The notes under the pieces were generated by a model, which was not told the DNA's origin, did not search any database, and saw only the letters and a program-made list of their open reading frames with translations. From assembly GCF_963082655.1 (NCBI RefSeq), contig NC_081556.1:2046001-2110000 (forward strand): 64,000 bases of DNA, written 5' to 3'. This document shows positions 23,948 to 34,640 of the stretch, in pieces (positions within the stretch are counted from its first letter, which is position 1; each line of letters opens with the position of its first letter). Position numbers and translations under genes: made by a program. This stretch comes from Stomoxys calcitrans. Lineage: Eukaryota > Arthropoda > Insecta > Diptera > Muscidae.

Positions 23948-26122
23948 AATTTATCTAAAACTGTACAAAATTTAATGGCATTTGAGGGCATATTTTTTCG
24001 ATCACTCAAAAAAGTCCTTCATAATTTCATATCGGAATCGTCGGAGGGATACCAAACACCCAGTCAAGACTCTGCACCATTGGATTCGGGAGAGCCAGAG
24101 GATAATTCGCAACATAAGCATATCAGCAGCAGTGACCAAATAGACGAGAGCAATGAAAGCAACGAGTCGCAATACCCGGGCATACTAGACACAGATCTGA
24201 TTGCGCTCACTAAAGGCCAGAAGAAAGTCTTCATTATCATTGTTTTGATACTGTGCGTTATCTCCTTGATAGGAAACATCAGCACTTTGGTGGTGAATGT
24301 ACGCCGAAAAATAAGGCCCTTTTTCAGGGCTTGCCTCATATCGTTGGCCTTTAGCGATTTGTTGAACACAGTGTTTCTGAGTACAGCCTATTTGTCACAG
24401 TTCATGGCGGAATATGTTCAAATCTGGGTAAGTTTCACTTTTACGCTGTGCATATGGCAGTGGCCAAGATGATGAAAAAACAGTCCCACTCTTTTGCATG
24501 TCTGTTGTCCTTACCACTTTCAGAGTTTGGGAGCATTGATGTGCAATTTGGTACCATTTGCCACCACTGCGGCCATTCTGGCCAGCAGCATGACTCTGGT
24601 GGGCATTGCAGTGGATCGCTATTATGCTGTAATGAAAGCGGTTGTGGGCTTCTGGCAGCCCACTGTGATTTGCTGTTTTGTGTGCATGCTTTGCATTTGG
24701 CTGGCCTCCCTGGGCATCGCATGCCCCGTATTCAATATCTACGACATAATGCCGGTCTACATTTTAACGCAGCAAACGGACACGGATGTGTCAGGTGCTG
24801 ATGCAATGACCACCGCTAGAACAACAACAGAAACTCAATGGGAAATTGATGCTTCACAAGATGGCCTGTCCTATACCCTGGTGCGTGAGCAGAAACTTGT
24901 CAACATGTGTGTTTCGGATCAGGTAAGCAGCAATCGATGGAAAGCTGGGCCATCTATTGTAATTGTCCTCAGTCATATTTTTCAACTTCATTTGCAGAGG
25001 GATGTCACTTTGTACTACGTCATAGTGTTTGTGCTCATCTTCATACCCTGCATAGGTGCTTTCTTTTGGTTCAACACCATTATTGCCCGAAAGTTATGGA
25101 AGCGACGCCACAGTGCCACAATAAACCGTAGACCACCGCCAAAGCCACAAACGCAGAATGGAAATAATACCAAAGCAATTGCAAGAATCCAAGTCCCCAC
25201 CACCCCAACCACATCACCCTGCATGGAGCTTCAAAGTACAAACAAAAGATCTGCAGCGGTTGGTCTGCAACCTCTACAGCCGCAGTGTCAAAATTGCAGC
25301 TGCAAGTGCACCCACAGTACCAGCACAACAATGCCAAGTAGTTTGATGGGTATAATGGGTGGAACCGCCACGTTGACGGCAGCCTCCAATGCTCCTCCAA
25401 CTACTAAGGGGCCGGTGGCAACAAATTTTGCCATCTTCTTGCCCAGCAGCATGCCAACGAGAAGCTCTCGAGAATCCAGACATTTGAGAATGTTCACCAT
25501 CATCCTGCTCATGATGGTGGTCTTTGTGTTTCTGCGACTGCCAGCCTGGATATTCCTGCTGATGCGTATGTATGGCTCCTACAACAGGCAAATAGATTGG
25601 ATGCTCTATTTCACTTTTGGCATTATGAATTTGACCAGTTCGGGTTTGAATCCTTTGCTTTATACCTTCCTCACCGAAACCCTGCAGTATCTTTCTCGCC
25701 TAAAGGCCAAAGTCACTGCTTTGATTTGCAGTTGCTGTTGCTGCTGCTGCTGCTGTTGCCCCGGCAACGGAAATAAATCAACTGCTGCTGATGCCACCAT
25801 GCCCAATATCATTGAAGAACCACGTTTCGCTTTAAGTTGCGGTGATAACTTTTGCGGTTGCAAAGGATTTCTACGCGCCACCTGGAAATGTCGTCAGCCC
25901 AACTGCGTGCCCAAACCATTGAATGATTCACAGCAACGCGTAGAGTTAGACTCTAAGAGCAAGGAAAGCAATCAAGTGGCCTATAACAATGACAAGGATG
26001 AGGGTGTCGATTGCAGTGATGTGGCAGAGGATGACGATGAAGGGGCAGAGCAGGCATTTGAATTTCAGCATAGAATTTTTGCTATATATTCCTCATCGTT
26101 GGTCTCATCCTCATCGCAATAA
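23948..26122 (+). CDS. Rhodopsin-like (class A) G-protein-coupled receptor, about 658 aa
   Basis: Exons 23948-24427 (ATG at 23975; the frame is open back to the acceptor), 24524-24922 and 24998-26122. The N-terminus is extracellular and lacks a signal peptide but has sequons at N60 and N63. TM1 is about 85-109 with GN; TM2 has D128. TM3 begins at C158 and ends in DRY (182-184). C280 in loop 2 can pair with C158. TM5 carries P301. TM6 about 449-472 has 'FLRLPAW' in place of the usual CWxP. TM7 ends NPLLY (502-506). The third cytoplasmic loop is long (about 130 residues, Pro/Thr/Cys-rich). The tail has nine consecutive Cys (about 530-538) and an acidic end. It is a plasma-membrane receptor coupling a ligand to G proteins; the ligand cannot be read. 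It might be the orthologue of Drosophila orphan CG13579, from memory only. Whether coding starts at 23975 or in an earlier exon is open. Confidence 0.88.
24923..24997 (+). other. In-frame 75-nt intron of the receptor gene
   Basis: The intron has GTAAGC at its start and TTTGCAG at its end. It is 25 codons long with no stop, between codons for Q284 and R285. Retaining it would lengthen extracellular loop 2 next to C280 by 25 residues. Confidence 0.7.
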
Positions 26123-26149
26123 ACGAACGAAACCACAAAAATTTTTCAA

Positions 26150-26264
26150 ATATCTATTCTAAAGGAAACTTTGTAAAAATGTGAATTTTGTAGAAAAATT
26201 TTGTGAAATTTTGAAGAAAATTTTAGGAAAATTATATTTTCATAGGAAACTAGCTGAAACCGAT
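26150..26264. repeat. Degenerate 29-bp-type units
   Basis: Text such as 'TTTTGTAGAAAAATTTTGTG' repeats loosely at 25-30 bp spacing, resembling dispersed monomers of the satellite family. Confidence 0.4.
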
Positions 26265-27000
26265 ACACCCAATTTTTAATATTCGATAATCAGACTCGTA
26301 CTCTACTCTCAAATAGCTTTCACCGGAGTCCCATACTGTCCCGATTGGGCCTCTTTGATTTTAGGCGGTACTTTTGGGGCGGTTTCGGGTCTGGGGCGGC
26401 TCCCTAGATACTTGGATCCAATTTAAAATATCATATTCATACTCTACTCCCGAATATCTTTCATATTTGCAAATTTTGCCCATGAACATTCCACTAAAGA
26501 ACAGGGGCAAACTCCTCACATATCAATGAGTGCAGTCCGATTCAAGTTTCCAGTTCAATGGTAAGGGGCCTCCTTTTTATTGTCGAGTCCGAACGGTGTG
26601 CCGCAGTGCGACACCTCTGTGGAGAGAAGTCGTACATGGCATAGTACCTCACAAATGTTGCCAGCATTAGGAGGGGAGGTGGACCCCCCGACACTTATGG
26701 TGACATTTCAATGCCAAGTTCGTATCTTCTCTTAAATACCTTTCATTCGATACCCATATTCCCCCAATCGGTAAACATGTCCGTTCGGGTGGGTTTGGGG
26801 AGGGGCGTCCCCCCAGGTTATTTAACACCAAAATTTTTTACCATGTTCATATTTTTGGGAAACCATAAGGTGGCATGCAAAATTTCGCTTAAAACGATGC
26901 ACCCATCTCCGAGATTTGGCGTTTTTGAAAAAGGGGGTATGGGGGAGGGACCGCCGCCCTCTTTCCGTTTTTGAGTCTATACGGAACGGAACGGAAAGCT
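26265..27000 (-). repeat. Modular interspersed repeat A, copy 5, split by a SINE
   Basis: Repeat A modules in reverse orientation occupy 26265-26464 and 26690-27000 (leader complement 'GAGTCTATACGGAACGGA' at about 26971). The SINE at 26466-26690 lies between. Confidence 0.7.
26466..26690 (-). mobile_element. tRNA-derived SINE, copy 3, 5'-truncated (reverse)
   Basis: Reading the minus strand gives the family body and tail: 'CATTTGTGAGGTACTATGCC', 'GTCGCACTGCGG', 'AGGCCCCTTACCATTGA', 'ATATGTGAGGAGTTTGCCCC', 'GGAATGTTCATGGGCAAAAT'. The tRNA-like head is absent. Confidence 0.75.
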
Positions 27001-29100
27001 CAACAACTTCGTTCCCATCAAAATTTTTCAACATTTTATTTCTATAAAAAAATTTTAAATTTTGTCAAAATTTCATTTCTATAGGAAATTTTGTCAAAAT
27101 TTCATTTCTAAGGGAAATTTTGTCAAATTTCATTTCTATAGGAAATTTTGTCAAAATTTCATTTCTATGGGAAATTTTGTCGAAATTTCAGTTCTAAGGG
27201 AAATTTTGTAAAAATTTCATTTCTATGGGAAATTTTGTCAAAATTTCATTTCTATGGGAAACTTGGGCAAAATTTCATTTTTATAGGAAATTTTGTCAAA
27301 TTTCATTTCTATGAGAAATTTTGCAAAAATTTAATTTCTATAAAAAATTTTAATTTTAAGCTCAACATCTTCGTTCCCATCAAAATTTGTCAACATTTTA
27401 TTTCTATAAAAAATTTAAAATTTTGTCAAAATTTCATTTCTATAGGAAATTTTGTCAAAATTTCATTTCTATGGGAAATTTTGTCGAAATTTCAGTTCTA
27501 TGGGAAATTTTGTCAAAATTTCATTTTTATGGAAAATTTTGTCAAAATTTCATTTCTATGGGAAACTTGGGCAAAATTTCATTTTTATAGGAAATTTTGT
27601 CAAATTTCATTTCTATGAGAAATTTTGCAAAAATTTAATTTCTATAAAAAATTTTAATTTTAAGCTCAACATCTTCGTTCCCATCAAAATTTGTCAACAT
27701 TTTATTTCTATAAAAAAATTTAAAATTTTGTCAAAATTTCATTTCTATAGGTAATTTTGTCAAAATTTCATTTCTAAGGGAAATTTTGTAAAAATTTCAT
27801 TTCTATGGGAAATTTTGTAAAAATTTCATTTCTATGGGAAATTTTGTCAAAATTTCATTTCTACAGGAAATTTTTCAAAATTTCATTTCTATAGGAAATT
27901 TTGTCAAAATTTCATTTCTATAGGAAATTTTGTCAAAATTTCATTTCTATAGGAAATTTTGTCAAAATTTCATCTCTAAGGGAAATTTTTGTAAAAATTT
28001 CAACTCTAAGGGAAATTTTGTCAAAATTTCATTTCTATAGGAAATTTTATCAAAATTTTATTTCTGTAGGAAATTTTGTAAAAATTTCATTTCTATGGGA
28101 AATTTTGTCGAAATTTCAGTTCTATGGGAAATTTTGTCAAAATTTCATTTCTACAGGAAATTTTTCAAAATTTCATTTCTATAGGAAATTTTGTCAAAAT
28201 TTCATTTCTATAGGAAATTTTGTCAAATTTTCATTTCTATAGGAAATTTTGTCAAAATTTCATCTCTAAGGGAAATTTTTGTAAAAATTTCAACTCTAAG
28301 GGAAATTTTGTCAAAATTTCATTTCTATAGGAAATTTTATCAAAATTTTATTTCTGTAGGAAATTTTGTCAAAATTTCATTTCTATAGGAAATTTTGTCA
28401 AAATTTTACATCTATGGGAAATTTTGTCGAAATTTCATTTCTATGGGAAATTTTATCAAAATTTCATTTCTATAGGAAATTTTATCAAAATTTTATTTCT
28501 GTAGGAAATTTTATCAAAATTTTATTTCTGTAGGAAATTTTGTCAAAATTTCATTTCTAAGGGAAATTTTATAAAAATTTCATTTCTAAGGGAAATTTTG
28601 TAAAAATTTCATTTCTATGGGAAATTTTGTCGAAATTTCATTTCTATAGGAAATTTTGTCAAAATTTCATCTCTAAGGGAAATTTTGTAAAAATTTCAAC
28701 TCTAAGGGAAATTTTGTCAAAATTTCATTTCTATAGGAAATTTTATCAAAATTTTATTTCTGTAGGAAATTTTGTCAAAATTTCATTTCTATAGAAAATT
28801 TTGTAAAAATTTCATTTCTATGGGAAATTTTGTCGAAATTTCATTTCTATAGGAAATTTTGTCAAATTTCATTTCTATGGGAAATTTTGTCAAAATTTCA
28901 TTTCTATAGCAAATTTAGTCAAAATTTCATTTCTATAGGAAATTTTGTCAAAATTTCATTTCTATACGAAATTTTGTCAAAAAGAAGTTTTTTTTATAGA
29001 CAATATTCTCAAAATTCCATTTCTATAGAACATTTTCTAAAAATTTTGTATCTTTTCAAAATTTCAATTTTGTAAAAAATTTTCTTAAAAATTCTTTTTC
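27000..29100. repeat. 29-bp satellite array 2 with higher-order repeats
   Basis: The unit contains GTCAAAATTTCATTTCTATA then GGAAATTTT, about 70 copies, more diverged than array 1. A marker 'AGCTCAACATCTTCGTTCCC' recurs at about 26997, 27360 and 27664, showing higher-order blocks of about 360 and 304 bp. A block near 27860-28060 is repeated at about 28150-28350. The ORFs here (KFCQNFISIGNF-type text) are repeat translations. Confidence 0.93.
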
Positions 29101-30855
29101 TGTAAGAATTGTTCTCAAAAATGTCAACTAGAATTATAAGTGCATGGCATATATTAATAAAAAATTATTTATCCAGCAAAATCTGCAAAAGTATGTAAAA
29201 TTTTTTTATTATCGGCGATAACATTTTATATTTAAGTTCTTTTTTTAAGAAAGAATACTGACAACTGCAGCCAACCCCGAAAAAAAAAACTTTAATAAAC
29301 AATTTTATGACAATCGGGAGTTGTAACAATTGAAGCAGTGAGTTACATTCTAGTTTTACTGCTGTTTTTCACAATATTCTTAGTTCCTGTCAAATGAAAA
29401 CATGCAAATAAAGTGAACATTTCTGGGATAGTGTTACTGCCTCAATACACTTAGAAACTATATGCGTTTCTTTAGTTTGATCACAAAAATTATTTGTTAT
29501 TGGATTAACGACCATAGACCAATGGGTTTTTATTTCTAGCTTTTTATGTTATTTTGAAAATTTTATTGCTTTAACATATTTATTTTTTTGAATTTTTATT
29601 AAAGTATTTTTCACAGTGTATGCTTTAAATTTGCTATAGTTGCAGTTTTCAATGTGTTTTTGTTTTAGATGTTCTGCCCCCCCAGTTGACACTTGTGGCA
29701 TGGTATTTATAAAACATTTTTGCATGTTTTGCTTGGGTGACATTTCAGATTTCTTCTATTCTTCCCTCTGGCGCCTGTTCATATTTTGGTTTCATTTTTT
29801 TTTCTGTTGTTGTTATTGTTGTTCTATGCTGTACAAATTCATATTTTATTATCTCATGTCGTTTGCATCGAAACATATAAAATCTATAGCATATTTTTGG
29901 GCAGCAAACACTTTAGCAATGTAGGATCAGAGAAGGCAAAAAGAGCATGGCATGGCAACATTGCCACTCGTGCATGCGTTGACTTTGCGTTCTCTTGTCG
30001 TTATCTGATAAGGTTGTGTGTGAATGTTTGCTTATTTGCACTGTATGCATTGCACATGTCAAATGTTTATACAAAGTTGATATTTCTTCAGGCCAAATAT
30101 ACACTCACACACACACACACACCACCACAAACTCAATATGACCACAAGACAAGAAGATATGATGGCATGCATAGTACTCGCACAGACTACAAGATGCTGA
30201 TATCAGAACAAATATGACGAAGTGGCAATTTAGTTTTTACTTGTTTCTTATGCATACATACATGTGCAGCTGCTTAAATCACATGGTGTTTTTACATATG
30301 AAGATATTGAAGGCTAAAATTTTAAACTAAAAATGTGGATACTTTTAAGCATGACAAATTGTTTTAAATACAAAAAAAGTTTAATTTATTTTAATCTTTT
30401 AATGAAATAAAATTTTCAACCAACATGTAATTGGTAAAAATAAGAATGAAATTTTTGTTTTAAGGGAATTTTACATTTTTTTGCCTATTTCACTTTGCAT
30501 TACGAAAACAAGACAAAAAGTGTTATAAAAAATTGTCCGTAGGCGAGTAACAGCTGAGAAATTTTGAACAGGATAAAAAGATAGATTCCAGAATGAAGCG
30601 AGACGGAGGAAAAAATAAATGAAACGTGGTATATTAATTATTTAAAGAATTTTAGTAGTTCATAGAATTTCTTCAATTTTTTAAAAAATTTTTAAAAAAT
30701 TTAAATAAGAAATCTGAAGATGGAAAACGGAGCTTTATGAGTTTTCTTGGTCAATATAAAGACATAAGAAACTTCAAAAAGGGTTGGCAGACATCTTACT
30801 CCATTTTTATGGAACAATCTATGTTCAAATTTTAGCTCTTCTGAAGATTATATAT
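29101..30855. other. Unique AT-rich DNA, no gene recognised
   Basis: There is a CA run at about 30103-30120. The + ORF 29786-30217 (143 codons) begins in a T-rich low-complexity run and matches no family. No splice structure could be supported. Confidence 0.4.
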
Positions 30856-30861
30856 ACCCAA

Positions 30862-31198
30862 CACCACCATCGTAGCGCAGAGGTCAGCATGTCCGCCTAT
30901 GACGCTGGACGCCTGGGATCGAATCCTGGCGAGAACATAAAAAATATTTCAACGGTGGTTATCCCCTCCTAATGCTGGCGATATTTGTAAAGAACTATGC
31001 CATTTGAAGAAATGGTATGGCAGCCATGTAAAAACTTCTCCCCAAAGAGATGTCGCACTGCGGCACGCCTTTCGGATTCGGCTATAGAAAGTAGGCCACT
31101 TATCATTGAGCTTGAAACTTGAATCGGACAGCTCTCATTGATATGTGAGAAGTTTGCCCCTGTTCCTTAATGGAATGTTTATGGGCAAATTTGCATTC
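30862..31198 (+). mobile_element. tRNA-derived SINE, copy 4, near full length
   Basis: A-box-like TAGCGCAGAGG at 30873-30883 and B-box-like GGATCGAATCC at 30916-30926 form the tRNA head. The body and tail ('GTCGCACTGCGGCACGCC', 'TTCGGATTCGGCTATAGAAA', 'GTTCCTTAATGGAATGTTTA', 'GGGCAAATTTGCATTCG') complete a unit of about 335 bp. Confidence 0.8.
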
Positions 31199-31912
31199 GC
31201 ACACCACCGTTGTGGTACAGGGTATTATAACTTAGTGTATTTGTTTGTAACACCCAGAAGGAAGAAAGATAGACCCATTGATAAGTATATCGATCGACTC
31301 GGAATTACTTTCTGATTCGATTTAGCTATGTCTATCTGTCTGTCCATGATAATTTGTGTACAAACTACAGGTCGCAATTTCCATCCAATCGTCTTCAAAT
31401 TTTTGTCATAACCCATAAGCCTTTTGAAATTGGTTCAGATTTCGATATAGTTCCCATATATATGTTCGTCCTATTTTGAGACATATTACAATAGTGCTCA
31501 TTTGTTAACCGATTCTCTCGAAATTTGGCAGGAAGGATTTTCTTATGACTCCTATTATTACTGGCAAATTTTATAGAAATCGATTTTGATTTAGATGTAG
31601 CTCTCATATATGTATATCGTCCGATTTTCACTTCTAGAGCCACTGAAAGCGCATTTATTGACCAATCTTCCCAAAATTTTAAGCAACACTGATGACTACC
31701 ACAATATCTATGGAGTTTGGTCGAAATCAGTTTAGATTTAGATATAGCTCCCATTCACATGTTCGTCCGATTTCGAGAAATATTGCAATAAAGTGCTCAT
31801 TTGTTAACCGATTCCCTCGAAATTTGACAGAAAGGACTTTCTTCAGACTCTTAGTAATAGTCGTAAATTTCATAGAAATCGGTTCAGTAAACCCCCTTAT
31901 CTAACATAAGCT
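31196..31912 (-). repeat. Modular repeat B, copy (reverse)
   Basis: The terminus 'CACCGTTGTGGTACAGGGTA' abuts the SINE. Further in are 'CCCATTGATAAGTATATCGA', 'CTATCTGTCTGTCC', and two modules with 'TAGCTCCCATTCACATGTTCG' type text and 'ACCGATTCCCTCGAAATTTG'. Confidence 0.7.
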
Positions 31913-32060
31913 GGCATTTAAAAATATCCTTTTTGGACTATTTTTTTTCCTATTAGGCATAATAAATATTGCTACTATTATGCACACATTGGTTGTAAAC
32001 AATAAACAAAGAGTTAGCAACACGTGCTTAGCTAAACTTTCTCTTTAAATTTGTGGCAAA

Positions 32061-32098
32061 CTTTCTCTTTCTCTCTCCCTCTCTCGCTGTACCTCTCA
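32061..32098 (+). promoter_or_regulatory. GAGA-type pyrimidine tract upstream of the promoter
   Basis: CTTTCTCTTTCTCTCTCCCT followed by CTCTCGCTG lies about 190-226 nt before the inferred start at 32287. In flies such CT/GA tracts bind GAGA factor near promoters, so the position supports the promoter call. Binding itself is inference. Confidence 0.5.
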
Positions 32099-32284
32099 CA
32101 TATGCTCTTCCAAGCATTTCTCTTGCAAACTCAGCTTAATAAACGCAAAAAAAGCTTAGGCTAAGCTTTAAAACTAAGCTTTCACCACAACTTTATGTGC
32201 GATGTTAGCTAGGCGAGTGAGTGAGTGAATGTGCAACAGCGACCAGGCGAATGTTACATGATCAGTGCCTCATGCGAGCATTAG

Positions 32285-32319
32285 TCAGTTGTGCACGGCA
32301 ATTCTTTGAAGGCGGACGT
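32285..32319 (+). promoter_or_regulatory. Core promoter: Inr plus DPE
   Basis: TCAGTT at 32285-32290 fits the fly initiator TCAKTY with A+1 at 32287. GGACGT at 32314-32319 fits the DPE consensus RGWYVT at exactly +28 to +33. No TATA box is needed with this pair. It is followed by a 5'-UTR-like region and a donor at 32875. Confidence 0.7.
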
Positions 32320-32874
32320 TCTCTGGGATAAAAACGGATTACAGCGGTACACGAACGAGTAGACAGTGTAAACATACATAGCGGTAAAGTGAAAATTTAG
32401 GTCTTTGTTGTTGTTCCTGCTGCTGTTGCTCATTGCCGATGTTGATGTGTTCGCATGTGAAAACAAACAAACACTCAATGCGAGCCAAATGTGGAAAAGA
32501 TACGGAGAAAAAAGAGCATAACAACAACAATAGCAGTCAAACAAACAAAGAAATTTAAATTTCATTTAACAAATATTTGAATTTAGAAAAAAAAGAAAGA
32601 AAAAGTTCGTAGTCTACGCAATAAAAGTGAATTTAACAACAACAGAAAAAAATAGAAATAAAATATTGAGCCAAGAGATGATAAAGTGATTTCTATAAAA
32701 AAAAATAGTGGCTGTTCACAATAAAGACTTTGCAAAATACAACAACAAGTAGTATTTGAATCAAAAGGAATGCCATTTGTTGCTCCTCATTTTTTCATCT
32801 AAATAGAGATAATAAAAGTGCAGTGACAACAACAACAACAATAGCAGCTGTAACAACACTCTAGTTTGATTAAG
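32287..32874 (+). other. Probable non-coding first exon of a gene running right
   Basis: From the inferred start, 588 nt rich in CAACAA/AACAAC lead to AAG|GTGAGT, a strong donor at 32875. All ATGs open only short frames (e.g. 32436, 32770), so this is 5' UTR with small upstream ORFs. The style matches long leaders of fly neural or developmental genes. I could not identify a downstream coding exon, so the gene's identity is unknown and a very long first intron is likely. Confidence 0.6.
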
Positions 32875-33878
32875 GTGAGTGCGAGAGTAACAAACCAATG
32901 ACTGCCGTCAGCCATATTAAATGAAAAACAATAAAATAATAGAGAAATTGATGCACCTTAAACAGCAGCATAAGATGTATCTGTGTGAGTGTGTGTGGTC
33001 AATAATCGACAGATACCACTTGTTTGGCAATTATATCCTCGCCTGCAATTCAATGTTAACAACCTGTCTGTCAGACATAATCTTGTCTTGTTAATAGCAT
33101 TAAATTCACATGGGTGGGAAACACTCTCTGGCGCTCTCTCGTTCACGCCCTCCCTCGCATAGACAAATAGGTATAGCGGTTTTCACTCTTGAGCCATTGC
33201 ATGATTTTCGCGCCATCAAAGGTAGCTAGACAAATGTTCTAGCCTTGCCACACATGTTCCACACAAACACACAAACATTTTCGTACTACATGTTCATGCA
33301 TAAAAAACATTGCCAACCAGCAGTCATTGTTGGTTTAAGCTGACAAGGTCTACTGGATGAAAGTAAATTTGTGCAGACGGCCTTATAAAGACAAGTTATA
33401 AAATTCATAAACATTAAACACTTGTTGTTGTTTTTACTTAAATTTTTTTTCACTTTTTTAAATGGGAACAAATTCGTGGCTACTTTTATTTCTGGGTGTT
33501 GCCTTTGTGGCATAGCAATACAAGATTTATGTGTGTTTTTATTTATTTTTTTCTAGTTTGCCTGATGCAAGTTTTATTCAACTTTTTCTTTTCTTTCTTT
33601 CATGCCCAACACACATGTTGTTATTGTTGTTGGGGTATTTTTGCACATTGCTCGTACTCATGCGTGTAGAAATTTGCTTGGGAAATTACCAAGAGCCAAT
33701 AAAAATAAAACTCATGCGCAACAGCTGTTGGTGTTTACATGATCACGGCATAGCATAGGGTTACCAGATTATAAGGATGAGGATTAGACCGAGTGTTGTT
33801 ACCAGGGTTGCCTTTTATATTTCGAGATTAGAGAACACCAAAAATATAAATCATCGAAATTAGCTTTATTATTTTTTT
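32875..33878. other. Probable first intron; unique DNA
   Basis: It starts with the GTGAGT donor. No repeat family or coding exon is recognised. Confidence 0.4.
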
Positions 33879-33881
33879 GAA

Positions 33882-34145
33882 GGCCACCGTAGCGCAGAGG
33901 TTAGCATATCCGCCTATGACGCTGAACGCCTGGGTTCGAATCCTGGCGAGAACATCAGAAAAAGAATGTGAGCAGTGGTTATCCTAATGCTGGCGACATT
34001 TGTGAGGTGTCGCACTGCGCTTGGACTCGGCTATAAAAAGGAGGCCCCTTATCATTGAGCTTAAACTTGAATCGGACTGCACTCATTGATATGTGAGAAG
34101 TTTGCCTCTGTTCCTTAGTGGAATGTTCATGGGCAAAATTTGCAT
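33882..34145 (+). mobile_element. tRNA-derived SINE, copy 5 (best head)
   Basis: A box TAGCGCAGAGG at 33890-33900 and B box GGTTCGAATCC at 33933-33943 match RNA polymerase III promoter elements. The body follows ('TCGGCTATAAAAAGGAGGCC', 'CATTGATATGTGAGAAGTTT') and the tail ends 'GTTCATGGGCAAAATTTGCA'. Confidence 0.85.
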
Positions 34146-34147
34146 TT

Positions 34148-34640
34148 TGTTTTTTCGAAATATTCCCCATTAAGGTCTATACACTTTTGTATGCGTTTGA
34201 ACTAACTGTCGGAGCACTTTTACCACTCTGTTTGAGGTATCTAAAAAACATGAATTCTGAACGCATCAATCGCTGCTTCAGGTGTCGTAAAACGTTGACC
34301 TCTTATTTTATTTTTTACGTACGGGAACAAAAATAAGTCATCCGGTGCCAAGTCAGGACTATACGGGGGATGATTCATCAAATTGATGATTTGAGTACTC
34401 AATAATGCAGATGCTTCGTATTTTTAGACCATTTCTTTCGACCAATCTACATGAGCCTTTTTTTTTGAGCGATTGCCAAATTGTGTGGGATCCAACGCGT
34501 CCCACTAATGCCTAAGATTGTCTCAATCTCACTAAAGGTCGATGATCTTACAACACAGCCTCAAAGGTTTTTGGAACAACTGATTTTGGATGACCTTCAC
34601 ATAATTCGTCTTAGAGTAAACTACGACCTCGGCTGAATAG
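34148..34640 (-). pseudogene. Mariner transposase relic, internally deleted
   Basis: Minus-strand translation of 34150-34400 gives mariner C-terminal motifs: 'YSPDLAPDDLFLFPYVKNK', 'GQRFTTPEAAIDAFRIHV' and 'KCIDLNGEYFEK'. The part near 34520-34610 gives 'HPKSVVPKTFEAV', from the N-terminal domain. The centre with two catalytic acids is missing and stops interrupt the frame. Confidence 0.7.

Noticed and set aside
24441..25881. Other-frame and minus-strand ORFs over the receptor gene
   Set aside because: They overlap the receptor exons, whose membrane helices and splice sites explain the sequence. The uninterrupted 542-codon frame only exists because intron 2 is in frame.
27148..29075. Chain of + ORFs with KFCQNFISIGNF-like repeats
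   Set aside because: They arise from the 29-bp satellite; three units equal 29 codons, which keeps frames open by chance.
33882..33955. Possible tRNA gene (A and B boxes)
   Set aside because: No cloverleaf can be drawn, there is no anticodon arm, and the same head is fused to a repeated body in several copies, so it is a SINE.
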